Positions 1 through 9,673 of a stretch of DNA of 35,522 nt are shown piece by piece (the stretch's first letter is position 1; each line of letters starts with the position of its first letter). This stretch comes from an uncultured Eggerthellaceae bacterium. GTDB lineage: Bacteria; Actinomycetota; Coriobacteriia; Coriobacteriales; Eggerthellaceae. The notes below the pieces were generated by a model. That model did not search any database and had not been told where the DNA came from. It worked only from the letters and a program-made list of their open reading frames with translations. The DNA is taken from positions 13,904 through 49,425 of the forward strand of contig CAJURZ010000016.1 of the NCBI GenBank assembly GCA_910588905.1. Reading direction: 5' to 3'. Made by a program: the position numbers and the translations under genes.

Positions 1-661
1 CGGATCAGTTGAGGTCACCTTCACTGAGGCCGATGGGCCGGTGACGAAGAAGCCCACAGCGCCAACGAAGGTATTGGAAGCGCCAAGCTGACCGTAACAA
101 TGAACGGAGTAGGATCCGGCTGTCTTGTGCCGGGAGATGGGTACCGTCGCCGTCCAGACGCCATCAGAGCCCCTGCTCCCCTGATACCACACCAGGTCAT
201 CCTGACCACCCGCATCAGACCAGACGGCGAAGGAAAGAGGATTCGCTTGCATAGCCATCCCCCCTGAGGCCTTCAGCAGATACGTTGATCCATTGCCCTG
301 AGGAGCGGCTTCCACCTTAGCGGGAGGCAACGTCACGGTGAGGGAGATGCCTGGAACGGGGGCTAGCATCCCTGCCGCATCATAGGCATAGAGGTGACCG
401 ACGTAGGTACCCTGCTGATACTTGTGGCGCGATGCGCTTACGGTAAGGGTATAGATGGCCTCGGTGGAGGTTCCCCCGGTCTTAGGCATGTCGTACCAGA
501 CGAGGTCATCTTGCCCACCGACCGATGAGCACCAGACAGCAAGCCTCGCCCGAGAGGCCCCCAAAGGTGCTTTCAGGGTTGCCTGAGCCGTGAAGGATGC
601 GGTGGACGGATCAGTTGAGGTCACCTTCACTGAGGCCGATGGGCCGGTGACGAAGAAGCCC
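1..661 (-). repeat. 606-base tandem repeat within the amidase gene
   Basis: Bases 1-55 and 607-661 are identical over 55 bases, a period of 606 bases or exactly 202 codons. The period therefore spans two GBS Bsp-like modules and keeps the reading frame. The repeated block encodes FFVTGPSASVKVTSTDP, a linker between modules. The repeat continues past the left edge, so the copy number is unknown. Confidence 0.85.
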
Positions 662-2319
662 GCACCGCCAACGTATCGTTCGGGGCCAGTATCCATAGAG
701 GCGTAGACATGGACATTGTACGAACCGGCCTCTTGGTGATCGCCCACCGATACGATAACGGCCCAGCGATCATCTCGCTGAAGGGTTGCGTTATACCATA
801 TGAGGTCGTTCTGTCCACCAGCTGCCCCCCAAACGGGAATCCGAACCTTGCTTATACCTGCAGGTGCATTGCTGTTGTCCACATAAATGCCAAACTGGCC
901 ATTCCCAAGGTCCTTGACCGTAACCTTGGCGTCCCAAGACCATTTGACCAGCCCGAAGTAGTTTGCAATACCCGTAGCATCAGCAACACCAAGTTGCTGC
1001 AACTTAGTATCATCGCTTAGATGATTCCAATAATCGTTGGAGTTGTTGATGAAGGCATGCTCTACGATGATGCCCGCCTTGCCCGCATTCCGAGCATGTC
1101 GGATGATCCCGTAGTAATCAGAACCATCGCTCAGCGATCCATCCTCTTTGACACCGCCCCCTCTAAGGGTCAGGCCAAGCTTACCTAGCTCGTCAGCAAT
1201 ACAACGGGCCAAATCATTGCCAACGTAATAGGCATCGTCGTATTTCGAGTTATTCGGTGTCCATACTTCCGCCCCGTAAGCATTGCCACTTGCTGCACTG
1301 TTCAGGTGGATGCTCACGATGACATCCGCCCCTTGATTCACCAGTCTATCCACCCGCAGTTTGAGGCCACCGTTGTTATCGTCCGTATACTCGCTTTGGC
1401 TTCTAGAGAACACGACATCCGCCACGCCCGAATATTGTCGGAGCTCGGCCGCACAATAATTCGCGATCTTCCAGGTCAAGTCTGCCTCTCTGACCCCGTT
1501 TATCCCAGAAGCTCCCCCATCTTTACCACCATGGCCCGGATCTAATCCGATGACGATCCCTTTAGCCTTCAGAGCATTCCGAGCCATCGCACGTGAACCC
1601 ACTGCCGCTGATGCTGCCTGAGCGGACGCAACCGCCTCTTCCAGAGAACCTTTCTCAACGACATCCTCGCCTTCCACCGTATAGAAGAATGTCTCTATCT
1701 CTTCTCGATCCGCTGGAGCGCTTATAACGAACTCTGCTGTGTGCTCATTTCCGATATCCAGGGATACGGTCTCACTACCTATGACGCATTCGAAACGCTC
1801 GAGCATCCAACGGCCGTCAGACCAGCCTTGCGTATCGAAGGAGAATAGGACCGCGTAGGCGGATACCGATCCCCCTTCGATCGCCTTGACGCCACCGTCC
1901 TCATTCTTCAGATACAGCCTTGGCATCGAGAACTCGATTGACTCATCGGAAAACGCTAGAGCGATCTCCTGGATAGCTCCTCTTTCTATTTGGTTCTGGC
2001 TGACGTATATGAAGGAGAGCTGGTCGGATGCGCTCCTTTCTGCATCCTTGGGTTCTGGACCCTCATCATCTTCTACCTGCTCATCAGATAAGGGGGGGCT
2101 ATCTATCTCGTCTTGCAGCGGAGCTTTTGCTGCAGCGAGAGATTCAGCAGCTAAAGCGTCGCCATCATCAACAATCGTCTCATCTAGATCAACCTGCCCC
2201 GCTTCAACAGGGGGCTGTACCTGCTCATCAATAGCGGCAAATGCTGCAGTTGGCATGCAGAGCATGCACGCTAATGACCATGTGACAATGCCACGAACTA
2301 TACCCAAGACATTCCGCAT
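1..2319 (-). CDS. N-acetylmuramoyl-L-alanine amidase with GBS Bsp-like repeats (3' end outside window)
   Basis: The frame is open for 773 codons from an ATG at 2319 to base 1, so the C-terminus is missing. A GGAGA ribosome site sits five bases before the ATG. Residues 1-28 form a signal peptide ending in AFA, followed by an acidic, low-complexity stretch to about residue 95. An Amidase_3 domain starts near residue 255 with DPGHGGKDGG (zinc His), then SIHLNSA (second His) and VEHAFINN (catalytic Glu, near residue 423). From about residue 460 there are three roughly 100-residue modules with a conserved GGQDDLVWY-like core and a SRHKTAGSY-like end, typical of GBS Bsp-like repeats, and a fourth begins at the edge. 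Such enzymes are secreted and cut the amide bond between muramic acid and the stem peptide. An in-frame run of seven C (coding strand) lies at 2092-2098. It may be a neighbour of the polysaccharide genes rather than part of the pathway. Confidence 0.93.
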   Translation of the reverse strand, partial: MRNVLGIVRGIVTWSLACMLCMPTAAFAAIDEQVQPPVEAGQVDLDETIVDDGDALAAESLAAAKAPLQDEIDSPPLSDEQVEDDEGPEPKDAERSASDQLSFIYVSQNQIERGAIQEIALAFSDESIEFSMPRLYLKNEDGGVKAIEGGSVSAYAVLFSFDTQGWSDGRWMLERFECVIGSETVSLDIGNEHTAEFVISAPADREEIETFFYTVEGEDVVEKGSLEEAVASAQAASAAVGSRAMARNALKAKGIVIGLDPGHGGKDGGASGINGVREADLTWKIANYCAAELRQYSGVADVVFSRSQSEYTDDNNGGLKLRVDRLVNQGADVIVSIHLNSAASGNAYGAEVWTPNNSKYDDAYYVGNDLARCIADELGKLGLTLRGGGVKEDGSLSDGSDYYGIIRHARNAGKAGIIVEHAFINNSNDYWNHLSDDTKLQQLGVADATGIANYFGLVKWSWDAKVTVKDLGNGQFGIYVDNSNAPAGISKVRIPVWGAAGGQNDLIWYNATLQRDDRWAVIVSVGDHQEAGSYNVHVYASMDTGPERYVGGAGFFVTGPSASVKVTSTDPSTASFTAQATLKAPLGASRARLAVWCSSVGGQDDLVWYDMPKTGGTSTEAIYTLTVSASRHKYQQGTYVGHLYAYDAAGMLAPVPGISLTVTLPPAKVEAAPQGNGSTYLLKASGGMAMQANPLSFAVWSDAGGQDDLVWYQGSRGSDGVWTATVPISRHKTAGSYSVHCYGQLGASNTFVGAVGFFVTGPSASVKVTSTDP

Positions 2320-2449
2320 TTCATTCTCCGATTGATTCCGTGGGCTCAGATCGTTTCATGATAACAAAATGGTTACAAAGCTAGAACCCTAGGACATCTG
2401 TGCACAACTTCACCACTTCACATCGGAATGTCGCAGAGCAAGATGATGT

Positions 2450-3877
2450 CTAAAGGTTCGCTGATGAACATGAGTGCACGTTTCCTGATTCATCTGCTTC
2501 GAATGCCTTCACGGAAACCACACCACGCTCATAGGTCTCCTCATCAAGGTATGCAAAGAACCGCCCAGCATCGTTATCGATATAGCGAAACGCCTTGAAT
2601 GATTCGCTCTGTCCGTCCTCATAGATCAGCTCTACGCCCAAGCAACCTCTCATGATCTGATAAGGCTCCACACCGCTCAGATCAAGTGCACCCTCAACGC
2701 GAATGCATTCCCCAAAAGGAGTGATCGACACGCTCGTCTCATCAGCTTCCACCTGATCAAGATTCGCAGGTGATTCTATCTCCTCAGCGGGAAATACAAG
2801 GCCCTCAACGATGCCATTCATATATCGTTCCGCCCGCATGAAGATGACCGTATCAGGTTGGCTATCAATGATTCCTGGAAGGGAGTAGATTCCTCCGTAT
2901 TGATAGACCGCTGTGCAGGCATAATTAGAGGCAATAGGCTGTCTCAGCGCTTCCCGAAAAGAATCTCCGAATACAACGAGGCTACCAGATGCGGGGCTTT
3001 CATAGATTTCAGTAAGGATCCCGTTGTCTTGAGACTCTGAGACCAGAACAGCATCCGTATCCAACCCGATGGGCGCATAACACGTTGCACGAGCACTCGG
3101 ATCCATCATATCCTGTAAATCCCCTCGCCTCTCTCCCCAGATGACATCAGAAGCATCGAAGCGTTGGAAGTCCTTTTTCGCCGCCTCCATCAATGCCTCA
3201 TAGGCGGGGAGCACGCCGTAATTCGTCCAATGAGTATCATTCTTATAATAGAGATCTGAATCAATATCCCGCTCTCCCTTTACCTCATTCACATACAAGG
3301 AGACAAGGTCCACGTAATCAACCCCCATCTCTTCTAAGGAGTTGCCCACCTTTTGAGCAGGATGCTCAGTCACGCTCTTGAGATATCTCTTGGGCATGTA
3401 TTCCGGATACACCGTATTCTTATTTGGAGCGATAGTGAAGATGGCTTTGGCTCCCATCCCCTCAATGTAGTCACTCAGATATTTGCAGTCATAGGCGAAT
3501 GCAGCCATCCCACGTTCGTCTAACTGATCGACCCCCATATAATCGTCAAGCGTCTCATGATAGTAAAGCCAATCGTCGCTTCCACAGATCACGCTTTCTA
3601 TCCCCGATTCATCGAACAGCATTCGATTGAGATCGGTGTCCCATGAGATGAGTGCGCTTCGCATGGGAAAGCGCTCCTCAAAATAGGAACCTAGATCACT
3701 GAGAATGTTCAGATTGAGAGACCCATCAGCCTCTACGATCGCTGGAAGCTCCTGCAGATCCCTATTCTCTATCGCCTCGGATGATCTTCCGGATAAGAAC
3801 GACAGGAAAGGAACCGCCAAAAGGCAAATGGAGCCGATGAAGAAGACCGCGAAGCCGATGGTCTGAGCTCTTCTCAT
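2450..3877 (-). CDS. AlgJ/AlgX-like SGNH-fold protein for extracytoplasmic O-acylation
   Basis: Predicted 475 residues. I start at the ATG at 3877 rather than at a longer open frame back to 3994, because a GAGGGGG ribosome site precedes it by seven bases and the start then lies 11 bases after the stop of the MBOAT gene. Residues 5-29 form one membrane segment or uncleaved signal, so the rest faces outside. NDTHW at 213-217 and GDSF at 304-307 are the Asp-His and nucleophile-Ser motifs of the AlgJ/AlgX/DltD-like SGNH group. In that family the protein receives or transfers acyl groups delivered across the membrane by an MBOAT partner, here encoded immediately upstream. The C-terminal 100 residues are beta-rich and could be a sugar-binding region. 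The acceptor is presumably the polysaccharide of this locus. Confidence 0.82.
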   Translation of the reverse strand: MRRAQTIGFAVFFIGSICLLAVPFLSFLSGRSSEAIENRDLQELPAIVEADGSLNLNILSDLGSYFEERFPMRSALISWDTDLNRMLFDESGIESVICGSDDWLYYHETLDDYMGVDQLDERGMAAFAYDCKYLSDYIEGMGAKAIFTIAPNKNTVYPEYMPKRYLKSVTEHPAQKVGNSLEEMGVDYVDLVSLYVNEVKGERDIDSDLYYKNDTHWTNYGVLPAYEALMEAAKKDFQRFDASDVIWGERRGDLQDMMDPSARATCYAPIGLDTDAVLVSESQDNGILTEIYESPASGSLVVFGDSFREALRQPIASNYACTAVYQYGGIYSLPGIIDSQPDTVIFMRAERYMNGIVEGLVFPAEEIESPANLDQVEADETSVSITPFGECIRVEGALDLSGVEPYQIMRGCLGVELIYEDGQSESFKAFRYIDNDAGRFFAYLDEETYERGVVSVKAFEADESGNVHSCSSANL

Positions 3878-3888
3878 AACAAACCCCC

Positions 3889-5301
3889 TCAGAATCTGAA
3901 ATAGATGAAGGGACTGTAAGACCCACTGGAGATCTCCAAAACGCAAATGCACATCAGAACAAAAGCAACGATGAACATCACGACCTGAATACAAGCCCCT
4001 CCTTGCGCGCTTTTGATATGGCTTTCAACGAGTGCTTTCACCGGCAAACATGCAAAAACGCCGAAAAGGCAAGCGGTAAGGAACATGGGAGTCAACTGTT
4101 CGCAGAACAGCGCCATCTGAACATGCGAGAAACTGAACCCCGCTATCATAAGACCCATCATGCCAATTGCCTGGCTGAATGTCTCAGCCCTGAAAAGAAC
4201 CCAGCCGAAGATCACCACAAGCATTGCATAGAGATGACCGAGGAAGCTCGGCAGCCTCCTGATAACGGGAATATATTCTTCGATGAGCAAGAAGAGGCCA
4301 TGATACAAACCCCATATGACGAAGGTCCAACTCGCTCCATGCCATAATCCACACAGAAAGAAAACGGCCACCTTATTCAGACAGGCCCTTAGCCGTCCTT
4401 TCCTGTTGCCTCCTAGTGGAATGTACACATATTCCAAGAACCATGTAGACAAAGAGATGTGCCAGCGCCGCCAAAACTCCTTGATGCTCTTCGATTTGTA
4501 TGGGTAATTGAAGTTCTCCTTGAATTTGAATCCGAAAATATGCCCAAGGCCGATCGCCATATCCGAATAGCCACTGAAATCGAAATAGATCTGCAGCATG
4601 TATGCAAAGGCAGCTAACCAAGCTGAGAGGATATTCAGGTCCTCGATGGGAGAGCCGTAGAGCGCGTCGCACACTAATGCGAACTGATCCGCCAAAAGAA
4701 CCTTTTTCGCCAAGCCAACGAAGAAGCGTCTGAGACCATAGGCGGACTCTTTGAATGTTTGTCTCCGCTCATGGATCTGTTTGTTGATGTCGTGGTATTT
4801 GACGATAGGCCCTGCGATCAATTGCGGAAAGAAGGAGATGTAGAGCAAGACATTGAAGTAGTTTCGCTCCTCATCCACATCACCTCGATATACATCTATC
4901 ACATACGACATCGCTTGGAATGTGAAGAAGGATATCCCTATCGGCAATATGATCTGCGGTGCAGCGATATCCAAGCCGAACACCCTGTTCATCGTTGCCA
5001 CGGCCATATCGGAATACTTGAACACGAACAGGATTGCCAGATTCGCGAAAACACATAAGAGAAGACCGGCCTTCTTAACCCGACAAGAGCGAGCCTCTCC
5101 CCCTATGAGCAACCCGAATAGGTAGTTGATGATGGTAGAAGCGATCATCAAAAGAACGTAGACGGGTTCACCGTATGCATAGAAGACCAAACTGAAGATG
5201 ATGAGTATGAGATTCTGGATCTTCAAGTTCCTGATGATCGAATAAAGGAAGACGACTACAGGAAGGAATATGAAGAGGAACGTCAGGGAACTGAAGACCA
5301 A
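3889..5301 (-). CDS. MBOAT-family O-acyltransferase (AlgI/DltB-like)
   Basis: Predicted 470 residues with about ten membrane segments. The start is a TTG at 5301 preceded by GGTGGGAG. The sequence has the usual AlgI layout: YAYGEPVYV near residue 41, PQLIAGPIVKY at 159-169, QIYFDFSGYSDMAIG at 237-251, WRRWHISLS at 278-286 and the catalytic-site LWHGASW with His at 321. Proteins of this family pass an acyl group, usually acetyl, from a cytoplasmic donor to an outside partner. The AlgJ-like gene follows after 11 bases, so the two form a unit. It is colinear for at least 330 residues with the second MBOAT at 32341-33861, with the catalytic His at the same residue number, which indicates paralogy or related imports. 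Confidence 0.9.
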   Translation of the reverse strand: MVFSSLTFLFIFLPVVVFLYSIIRNLKIQNLILIIFSLVFYAYGEPVYVLLMIASTIINYLFGLLIGGEARSCRVKKAGLLLCVFANLAILFVFKYSDMAVATMNRVFGLDIAAPQIILPIGISFFTFQAMSYVIDVYRGDVDEERNYFNVLLYISFFPQLIAGPIVKYHDINKQIHERRQTFKESAYGLRRFFVGLAKKVLLADQFALVCDALYGSPIEDLNILSAWLAAFAYMLQIYFDFSGYSDMAIGLGHIFGFKFKENFNYPYKSKSIKEFWRRWHISLSTWFLEYVYIPLGGNRKGRLRACLNKVAVFFLCGLWHGASWTFVIWGLYHGLFLLIEEYIPVIRRLPSFLGHLYAMLVVIFGWVLFRAETFSQAIGMMGLMIAGFSFSHVQMALFCEQLTPMFLTACLFGVFACLPVKALVESHIKSAQGGACIQVVMFIVAFVLMCICVLEISSGSYSPFIYFRF

Positions 5302-5392
5302 ACTAGTACTCCCACCTCACGCTTTGGGCACCGCGCTTACCATCAAGAACCTGGCCATTATAGCTGTTGACATATAAGTTATACGGACATGA

Positions 5393-6118
5393 TCAGGAAG
5401 GGGTAGAGGATCGCGTCTTCACATCAAAAAACGTATTGATAAAAGGCGCCTTCGAGAGAAGCCAAGTCAGCGCAAGCGACAAAAGAAGCACCACACCTGA
5501 GATCAGGGGCACAGAGATCACTCCGGGAAGGAGGAAGGTATCGAATCCCATATCCCATAGAACGAAGACGAATAGCATATGAACCGCGTATATCCCCAAC
5601 GAATATCTTGATATCATAGAAACGAGTCGTCTCAGACACAGAATCTGCCCCCCCCAGCCGACTCCCTTTCTGCACCATTTCCGATAGCTGACCTGAACCA
5701 AATGAAAATCGCTGCGCTGTAGAATACGATGCCCGGAAAGAAATACCCGAAACAAGTCTCCTGAGCCACACCCTGACGCATGCTCATGTAAATGGTAATG
5801 ACTCAAGTTGGTGATACCTACTACCCTCCTCCCAGAGTATAAGACACACAACTTCTCTTTGCATTAAATCCGCATTCAGCTGGATGTAGTACAAGCCGAG
5901 GAGCCAAGAGGTATCCGCGTATCCTCATCGATGTATTATCCATGAAGATCTTGATGATGGATAGGGCGATTTAGGTGCCGACCATGACGTTAGTGAACCA
6001 GAAATGCCCAATCAGACGTACCAATGAACCACTATCAATTGTTGCTGGCTACACAGATCACAACCACTGTCACCGTAGCCAATGCTCGCAGATCGTCAAG
6101 ATATGCAACCCTTTTCAT
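5393..6118 (-). pseudogene. Decayed acyltransferase-3 family membrane acyltransferase
   Basis: The first codons, from an ATG at 6118 after AGGAAGG, read MKRVAYLDDLRALATV and are a typical acyltransferase-3 N-terminus, but the frame stops at codon 28. Fragments in other frames follow (FWFTNVMVGT, then IALSIIKIF after a stop). Near 5760-5670 comes CFGYFFPGIVFYSAAIFIW, and then ISRYSLGIYAVHMLFVF to the stop at 5393, a typical C-terminal helix set. The whole is about 726 bases, where the family usually needs 1.0-1.1 kb, so there are deletions as well as stops. The last break is at an eight-G run (plus-strand C at 5648-5655); one more G would join the final two frames. An intact protein would O-acetylate an outward-facing sugar. 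I judge it non-functional because of the early stops. Confidence 0.8.
5648..5655 (-). repeat. Poly-G tract (8) in the acyltransferase-3 relic
   Basis: Eight C on the plus strand, read as GCT GGG GGG GG then CAG ATT on the coding strand. With eight G the upstream frame runs into a TGA within about eight codons. With nine it continues into CLRRLVSMISRYSLG. Confidence 0.8.
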
Positions 6119-6151
6119 CTGCCTGAGCCTTCCTATTAGTTGCAGGGGACC

Positions 6152-7960
6152 CTATCCTCCAAGCTGAGCATGTTCCTTAACGGCATCAAGACGATATATC
6201 GTACCTGATTCGTTGGAATAGACCGCTTCCCTGCCATCAAGATACTCTTTGACCTCTTGGGGAAGCATGGCTTCATCAAGAACTGCCACAAAGGAGACAT
6301 CCGCCAAGCGATCGATCAGCAGAGAACCTCTTTCACCGTCGTCGTATAACCAATACTGGAAATGGCGCATTCCCTTATCGGAACGATTATGAGTCGTTCC
6401 CTCATACCAATAGACGCTCTTATTCGAACCCAAAAGCGGAACGTAAGAGCCGCTCTCCGAAGAAAGCTCATTAGCCCTTCTCCAGATATCAACTTCTTCT
6501 TGGGATATCTTCTGCCCACACATCTCACGGAGATTGTCCTTATAGACACCGAACAGCGAATCAACGTTCGGGGATGGATTGATGTCTGACCTTGACATAG
6601 AGAGACGATCGTCAGTGCCCGAAACAGAGAATCCGAGAAGCACCATCCAGATGACGAGGCATGCCTTGAGAGAGATAGCGAATTCCTTTGATGCAAGCGA
6701 AAAGCAGCTCGCAGCGACGAAGAATGCTGCGGGCCAGAGTACGAAATACAATTTGAAGTAATAATAAGCAGACACTTTCCCAGCACAATAAAGCACGAAG
6801 AAGACGATGGCCGCCGCGATCGTCACGCATAAGAAGGAAAGCAGGCACCACCATGACTTTGGCCGTTTGCACAGCAGCAGGACTATCCCGCTACAAACGA
6901 ATGGTAAAGCGGGTAGAAAGGATCCGATCAGATCATTGTATGAGTGACCGATATTCGAGAGTGCATTCACTTTTCCTGACGAGAACGCGATCCAAGCGAT
7001 CAGGAGAACCGAGCAAACGGCAATTAGAGACCCAGCGACTATGAGCATGACCTTATGGGCTTTGAGGTGTTCGCGGAAGATATACGCGCCGAACAGCACC
7101 AAGAAGGCCACACCCAAGGGAATGAAAAGAACATAAGATATGCAAAGCCCATAGAGGCAGAGCGGCTGAGACAACAATACAGAACGCAATGGCTTCTCAC
7201 AATAGAGCAAAGCTGCATACAGCAGTGCAGCGATGAAAGACACACCAGCACCAAGGTAAGAGAAGCCATATACGATGTCATTAAGAGGGTAGCCCGCAAT
7301 GCAAAGAAGGGTGATAGCGAGCGCAATAAAGGGGTGCGACCCTCTCCCCGCCACATGATTGATGATAACGTACACCAACCATGACCCCAGAAGATAAAGA
7401 AGTAGGTCAGAGATGATGAATGCGCGGAACAGCTCTATCGGTGCCACGATGTCTCCCAAAAGCTGTATCCATAACGCTGTAAGATAGTGGGTGAAGAACA
7501 TGCCCCTCAGCGCTCCCGACTCAGCCACCTCCATGGATTCGTACATATGAGAGCCCGGATCCGTCGAGGCATAATTCGGTCGTAGTTCGGGTCCGAATTG
7601 CATCACCGCACAAGCTATGACGAATACGAGTACCACTAGATAAGAGCCAGTAAGCCAGAGCACCCTGGATACATCTGCGCCACAGGGTTTCAGTCGAGAC
7701 AAGACGAAAGCTTGCGTAGACCGGCGAGATAAGATGGGAATTCCCACCGCAAGCAGTAAATTGAGAACGGAAACCAATGCAGCGGAGACCAGCGAAAACG
7801 ATGCTGAAAGAATCTGCCCGAACAACGCATCTATTGCCAGAATCGAAAAAGCCCCGAGAGGCCATCTCTCTAGCATCTCTATAAGGGACCGCGCTCCGAG
7901 AGCAAAGCTCAGAGCGAATGCTGCAAGAAGAAAACCTATGACATAGCACACGAATAACAT
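6152..7960 (-). CDS. Large polytopic membrane protein, GT-C-like glycosyltransferase candidate
   Basis: Predicted 602 residues, starting at ATG 7960 with AAGG upstream. About the first 460 residues are a dense series of 12-14 hydrophobic helices. The last 140 are soluble and probably outside. An early loop contains FGPELRPNYASTDPGSHMYES, whose acidic residues and position after the third or fourth helix resemble the catalytic first loop of GT-C transferases, which use polyprenyl-phosphate sugars. Placement among flippase and glycosyltransferase genes supports a role in sugar transfer or polymerisation outside the membrane. I cannot assign a named family; a Wzy-type polymerase is possible, but the soluble C-terminal domain fits GT-C better. 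The gene follows a glycosyltransferase gene after 36 bases. Confidence 0.7.
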   Translation of the reverse strand: MLFVCYVIGFLLAAFALSFALGARSLIEMLERWPLGAFSILAIDALFGQILSASFSLVSAALVSVLNLLLAVGIPILSRRSTQAFVLSRLKPCGADVSRVLWLTGSYLVVLVFVIACAVMQFGPELRPNYASTDPGSHMYESMEVAESGALRGMFFTHYLTALWIQLLGDIVAPIELFRAFIISDLLLYLLGSWLVYVIINHVAGRGSHPFIALAITLLCIAGYPLNDIVYGFSYLGAGVSFIAALLYAALLYCEKPLRSVLLSQPLCLYGLCISYVLFIPLGVAFLVLFGAYIFREHLKAHKVMLIVAGSLIAVCSVLLIAWIAFSSGKVNALSNIGHSYNDLIGSFLPALPFVCSGIVLLLCKRPKSWWCLLSFLCVTIAAAIVFFVLYCAGKVSAYYYFKLYFVLWPAAFFVAASCFSLASKEFAISLKACLVIWMVLLGFSVSGTDDRLSMSRSDINPSPNVDSLFGVYKDNLREMCGQKISQEEVDIWRRANELSSESGSYVPLLGSNKSVYWYEGTTHNRSDKGMRHFQYWLYDDGERGSLLIDRLADVSFVAVLDEAMLPQEVKEYLDGREAVYSNESGTIYRLDAVKEHAQLGG

Positions 7961-7996
7961 TGAAGAAGCCTTATTCCCTGTTCATAGCCTATGGTT

Positions 7997-9520
7997 TCAT
8001 CTTCGGAAAAGGTTCCGAAGGCCCAGGCCATGGTGACGCTGTGACCCCCCGCTTGCCACAGCATCTTCTATCGCTTTCCCTTCACAGTATTCGAGGACCT
8101 CAGAAAGCGACACTTTCTCCACGGAGAATCTGAAAGTGCCCGTTCCCGCTGGAGGACACAACGTACATCGCGGATCATTCGAATAGAAGAGGTATCGTTC
8201 GTTTTCTACCCTATCTGCATTTTCTGGAACAAGATCAACATCTTCTCCTGCAACCTTCAAGCTACAGGGTCCGGTATCAGGATCGAATCGGCCAAGGAGG
8301 ACGGTTTCCTTTTGATCGGAAGCTATTTTGAACCTGCTCGCAAGGTCACTGATCCTGATGAGGATATCCGTATTGCATCTATATCTTATCATCGTGGATC
8401 TGTCTTCCGATAATGCTGTACCCCCCTCATCGGTCCAGTAAAGCTGGGCCAAACCAGTCTCCTCCAGCAACTCGTTCCGGTAGAGCCTGCAGGCTGTTTC
8501 TTGGATGAACCGCTCGGATTCCGACCATCTTTCTCGTCTATGCAGATGCGGAACCAACTCATCTACGGATGCAAGAAAAGAAGCGAATAGAACTTTGAAG
8601 TCCCAGTTCATGGCCGCAAGATCATGCAAGCGCCCTCGGACGCGCACCGCATCTTGATAACCAGCCACCACATCATCCCATAGCTGGCTAGCATCTAACG
8701 TGCGTGGGTCTGATCTACCAGAGAAGTTGTATTCCGCATGATGGTGAATGGATCCTTCATCCATGTACCCTGGCCCACCAAAACGGTCATAACAATAACA
8801 GGGCACCCCTGCAGCCAGACAATACTGAACAGTTCGACCAATGGTGATCGCTAGATCGTATTCCGTCAGAAGCTCAGGAGTGATGTCGACGGATGTGCCC
8901 TCGAATCCAAGGCAGTCAACGACGACGTCATCGTCAGCATATTCCGAAAGACTGCGAAGCTCGCTCGGTATGTGATTGGAGACGATGGCAATCCGTTTGG
9001 GTGTAGCACACCCCGAATACCCTTCGGGGTCCCAAGCAGCGAAGAAACCCTCTGTGGCATAATTCGGAAACACAGCAACTTGCGCCTTCTCATGCCCATC
9101 GGGAAAATGTCTGCGTTTTGCCTCTTGGCTAACGCAAAGCACCAGATCGCTTTCATCAACGAACCGAGGAGGAAGCTCCATCTCCCCCAATCCAAGGATG
9201 GAAACGACGACCTTTTCGAAACTGATATCCGTACAATGCCAGACATAGTCAGATATCAGATGGTGCTGGCCGAAGAGGACCTCATATGAAGAGGCCAACT
9301 CTTCTTCACACCCGAATTCCACGAGCTTGATACCAGCAGCTTCAAGATCCTGCTGGAGTGGATAGGTTGCAAGAAGGGTATAGCACGTCACGTCCCAACC
9401 TGCTCGTTTGAATGCTTTGGTCAGTTCTAAGATGTGAAGCTCCGATCCCGTCCGGGCAGAAAGGAACAGAGAAGTGAAGAGAATCGTTTTTTGCGTTTTC
9501 TTGGTGTCCACAGTGATCAT
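7997..9520 (-). CDS. GT4-like glycosyltransferase with a C-terminal extension
   Basis: Predicted 507 residues from the ATG at 9520, which has AAGGA seven bases upstream. An in-frame ATG at 9535 would add five residues but lacks a ribosome site. The N-terminal half begins TILFTSLFLSARTGSELH, matching GT-B enzymes that open with a beta strand and a Gly-rich sugar-nucleotide loop. AITIGRTVQYCLAAGVPCYCYD near residues 230-250 corresponds to the donor-binding region. There is no clean EX7E motif. After about residue 370 there is a beta-rich segment ending near 490 (CSLKVAGEDVDLVPEN, RYLFYSNDP), unlike a plain GT4 and possibly a carbohydrate-binding domain. It probably acts on the cytoplasmic face, adding a sugar to the lipid-linked repeat unit. 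Confidence 0.72.
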   Translation of the reverse strand: MITVDTKKTQKTILFTSLFLSARTGSELHILELTKAFKRAGWDVTCYTLLATYPLQQDLEAAGIKLVEFGCEEELASSYEVLFGQHHLISDYVWHCTDISFEKVVVSILGLGEMELPPRFVDESDLVLCVSQEAKRRHFPDGHEKAQVAVFPNYATEGFFAAWDPEGYSGCATPKRIAIVSNHIPSELRSLSEYADDDVVVDCLGFEGTSVDITPELLTEYDLAITIGRTVQYCLAAGVPCYCYDRFGGPGYMDEGSIHHHAEYNFSGRSDPRTLDASQLWDDVVAGYQDAVRVRGRLHDLAAMNWDFKVLFASFLASVDELVPHLHRRERWSESERFIQETACRLYRNELLEETGLAQLYWTDEGGTALSEDRSTMIRYRCNTDILIRISDLASRFKIASDQKETVLLGRFDPDTGPCSLKVAGEDVDLVPENADRVENERYLFYSNDPRCTLCPPAGTGTFRFSVEKVSLSEVLEYCEGKAIEDAVASGGSQRHHGLGLRNLFRR

Positions 9521-9673
9521 AATTTTTTCCTTCATAAAGCAACCGAGGCAACCACCCTGCTCATCAAGGAGAGCTCATCATCCCTATGCAGAGCTTATAT
9601 GTGACGAAGATGAACCCGCAATCGAATGAAAGTCAGCGCATTCTAAGACTCCTCTATCTGCACCAAAAGAATA

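Noticed and set aside
2092..2098. Seven-base C run in the amidase gene as a phase-variation tract
   Set aside because: It is in frame, shorter than the other tracts and encodes a plausible Ser-Pro-Pro linker; chance is a sufficient explanation, so it is noted only in passing.
8041..8060. Runs of five or six C in several genes (for example 8046, 19739, 29796)
   Set aside because: They are common at this base composition and too short to slip often.
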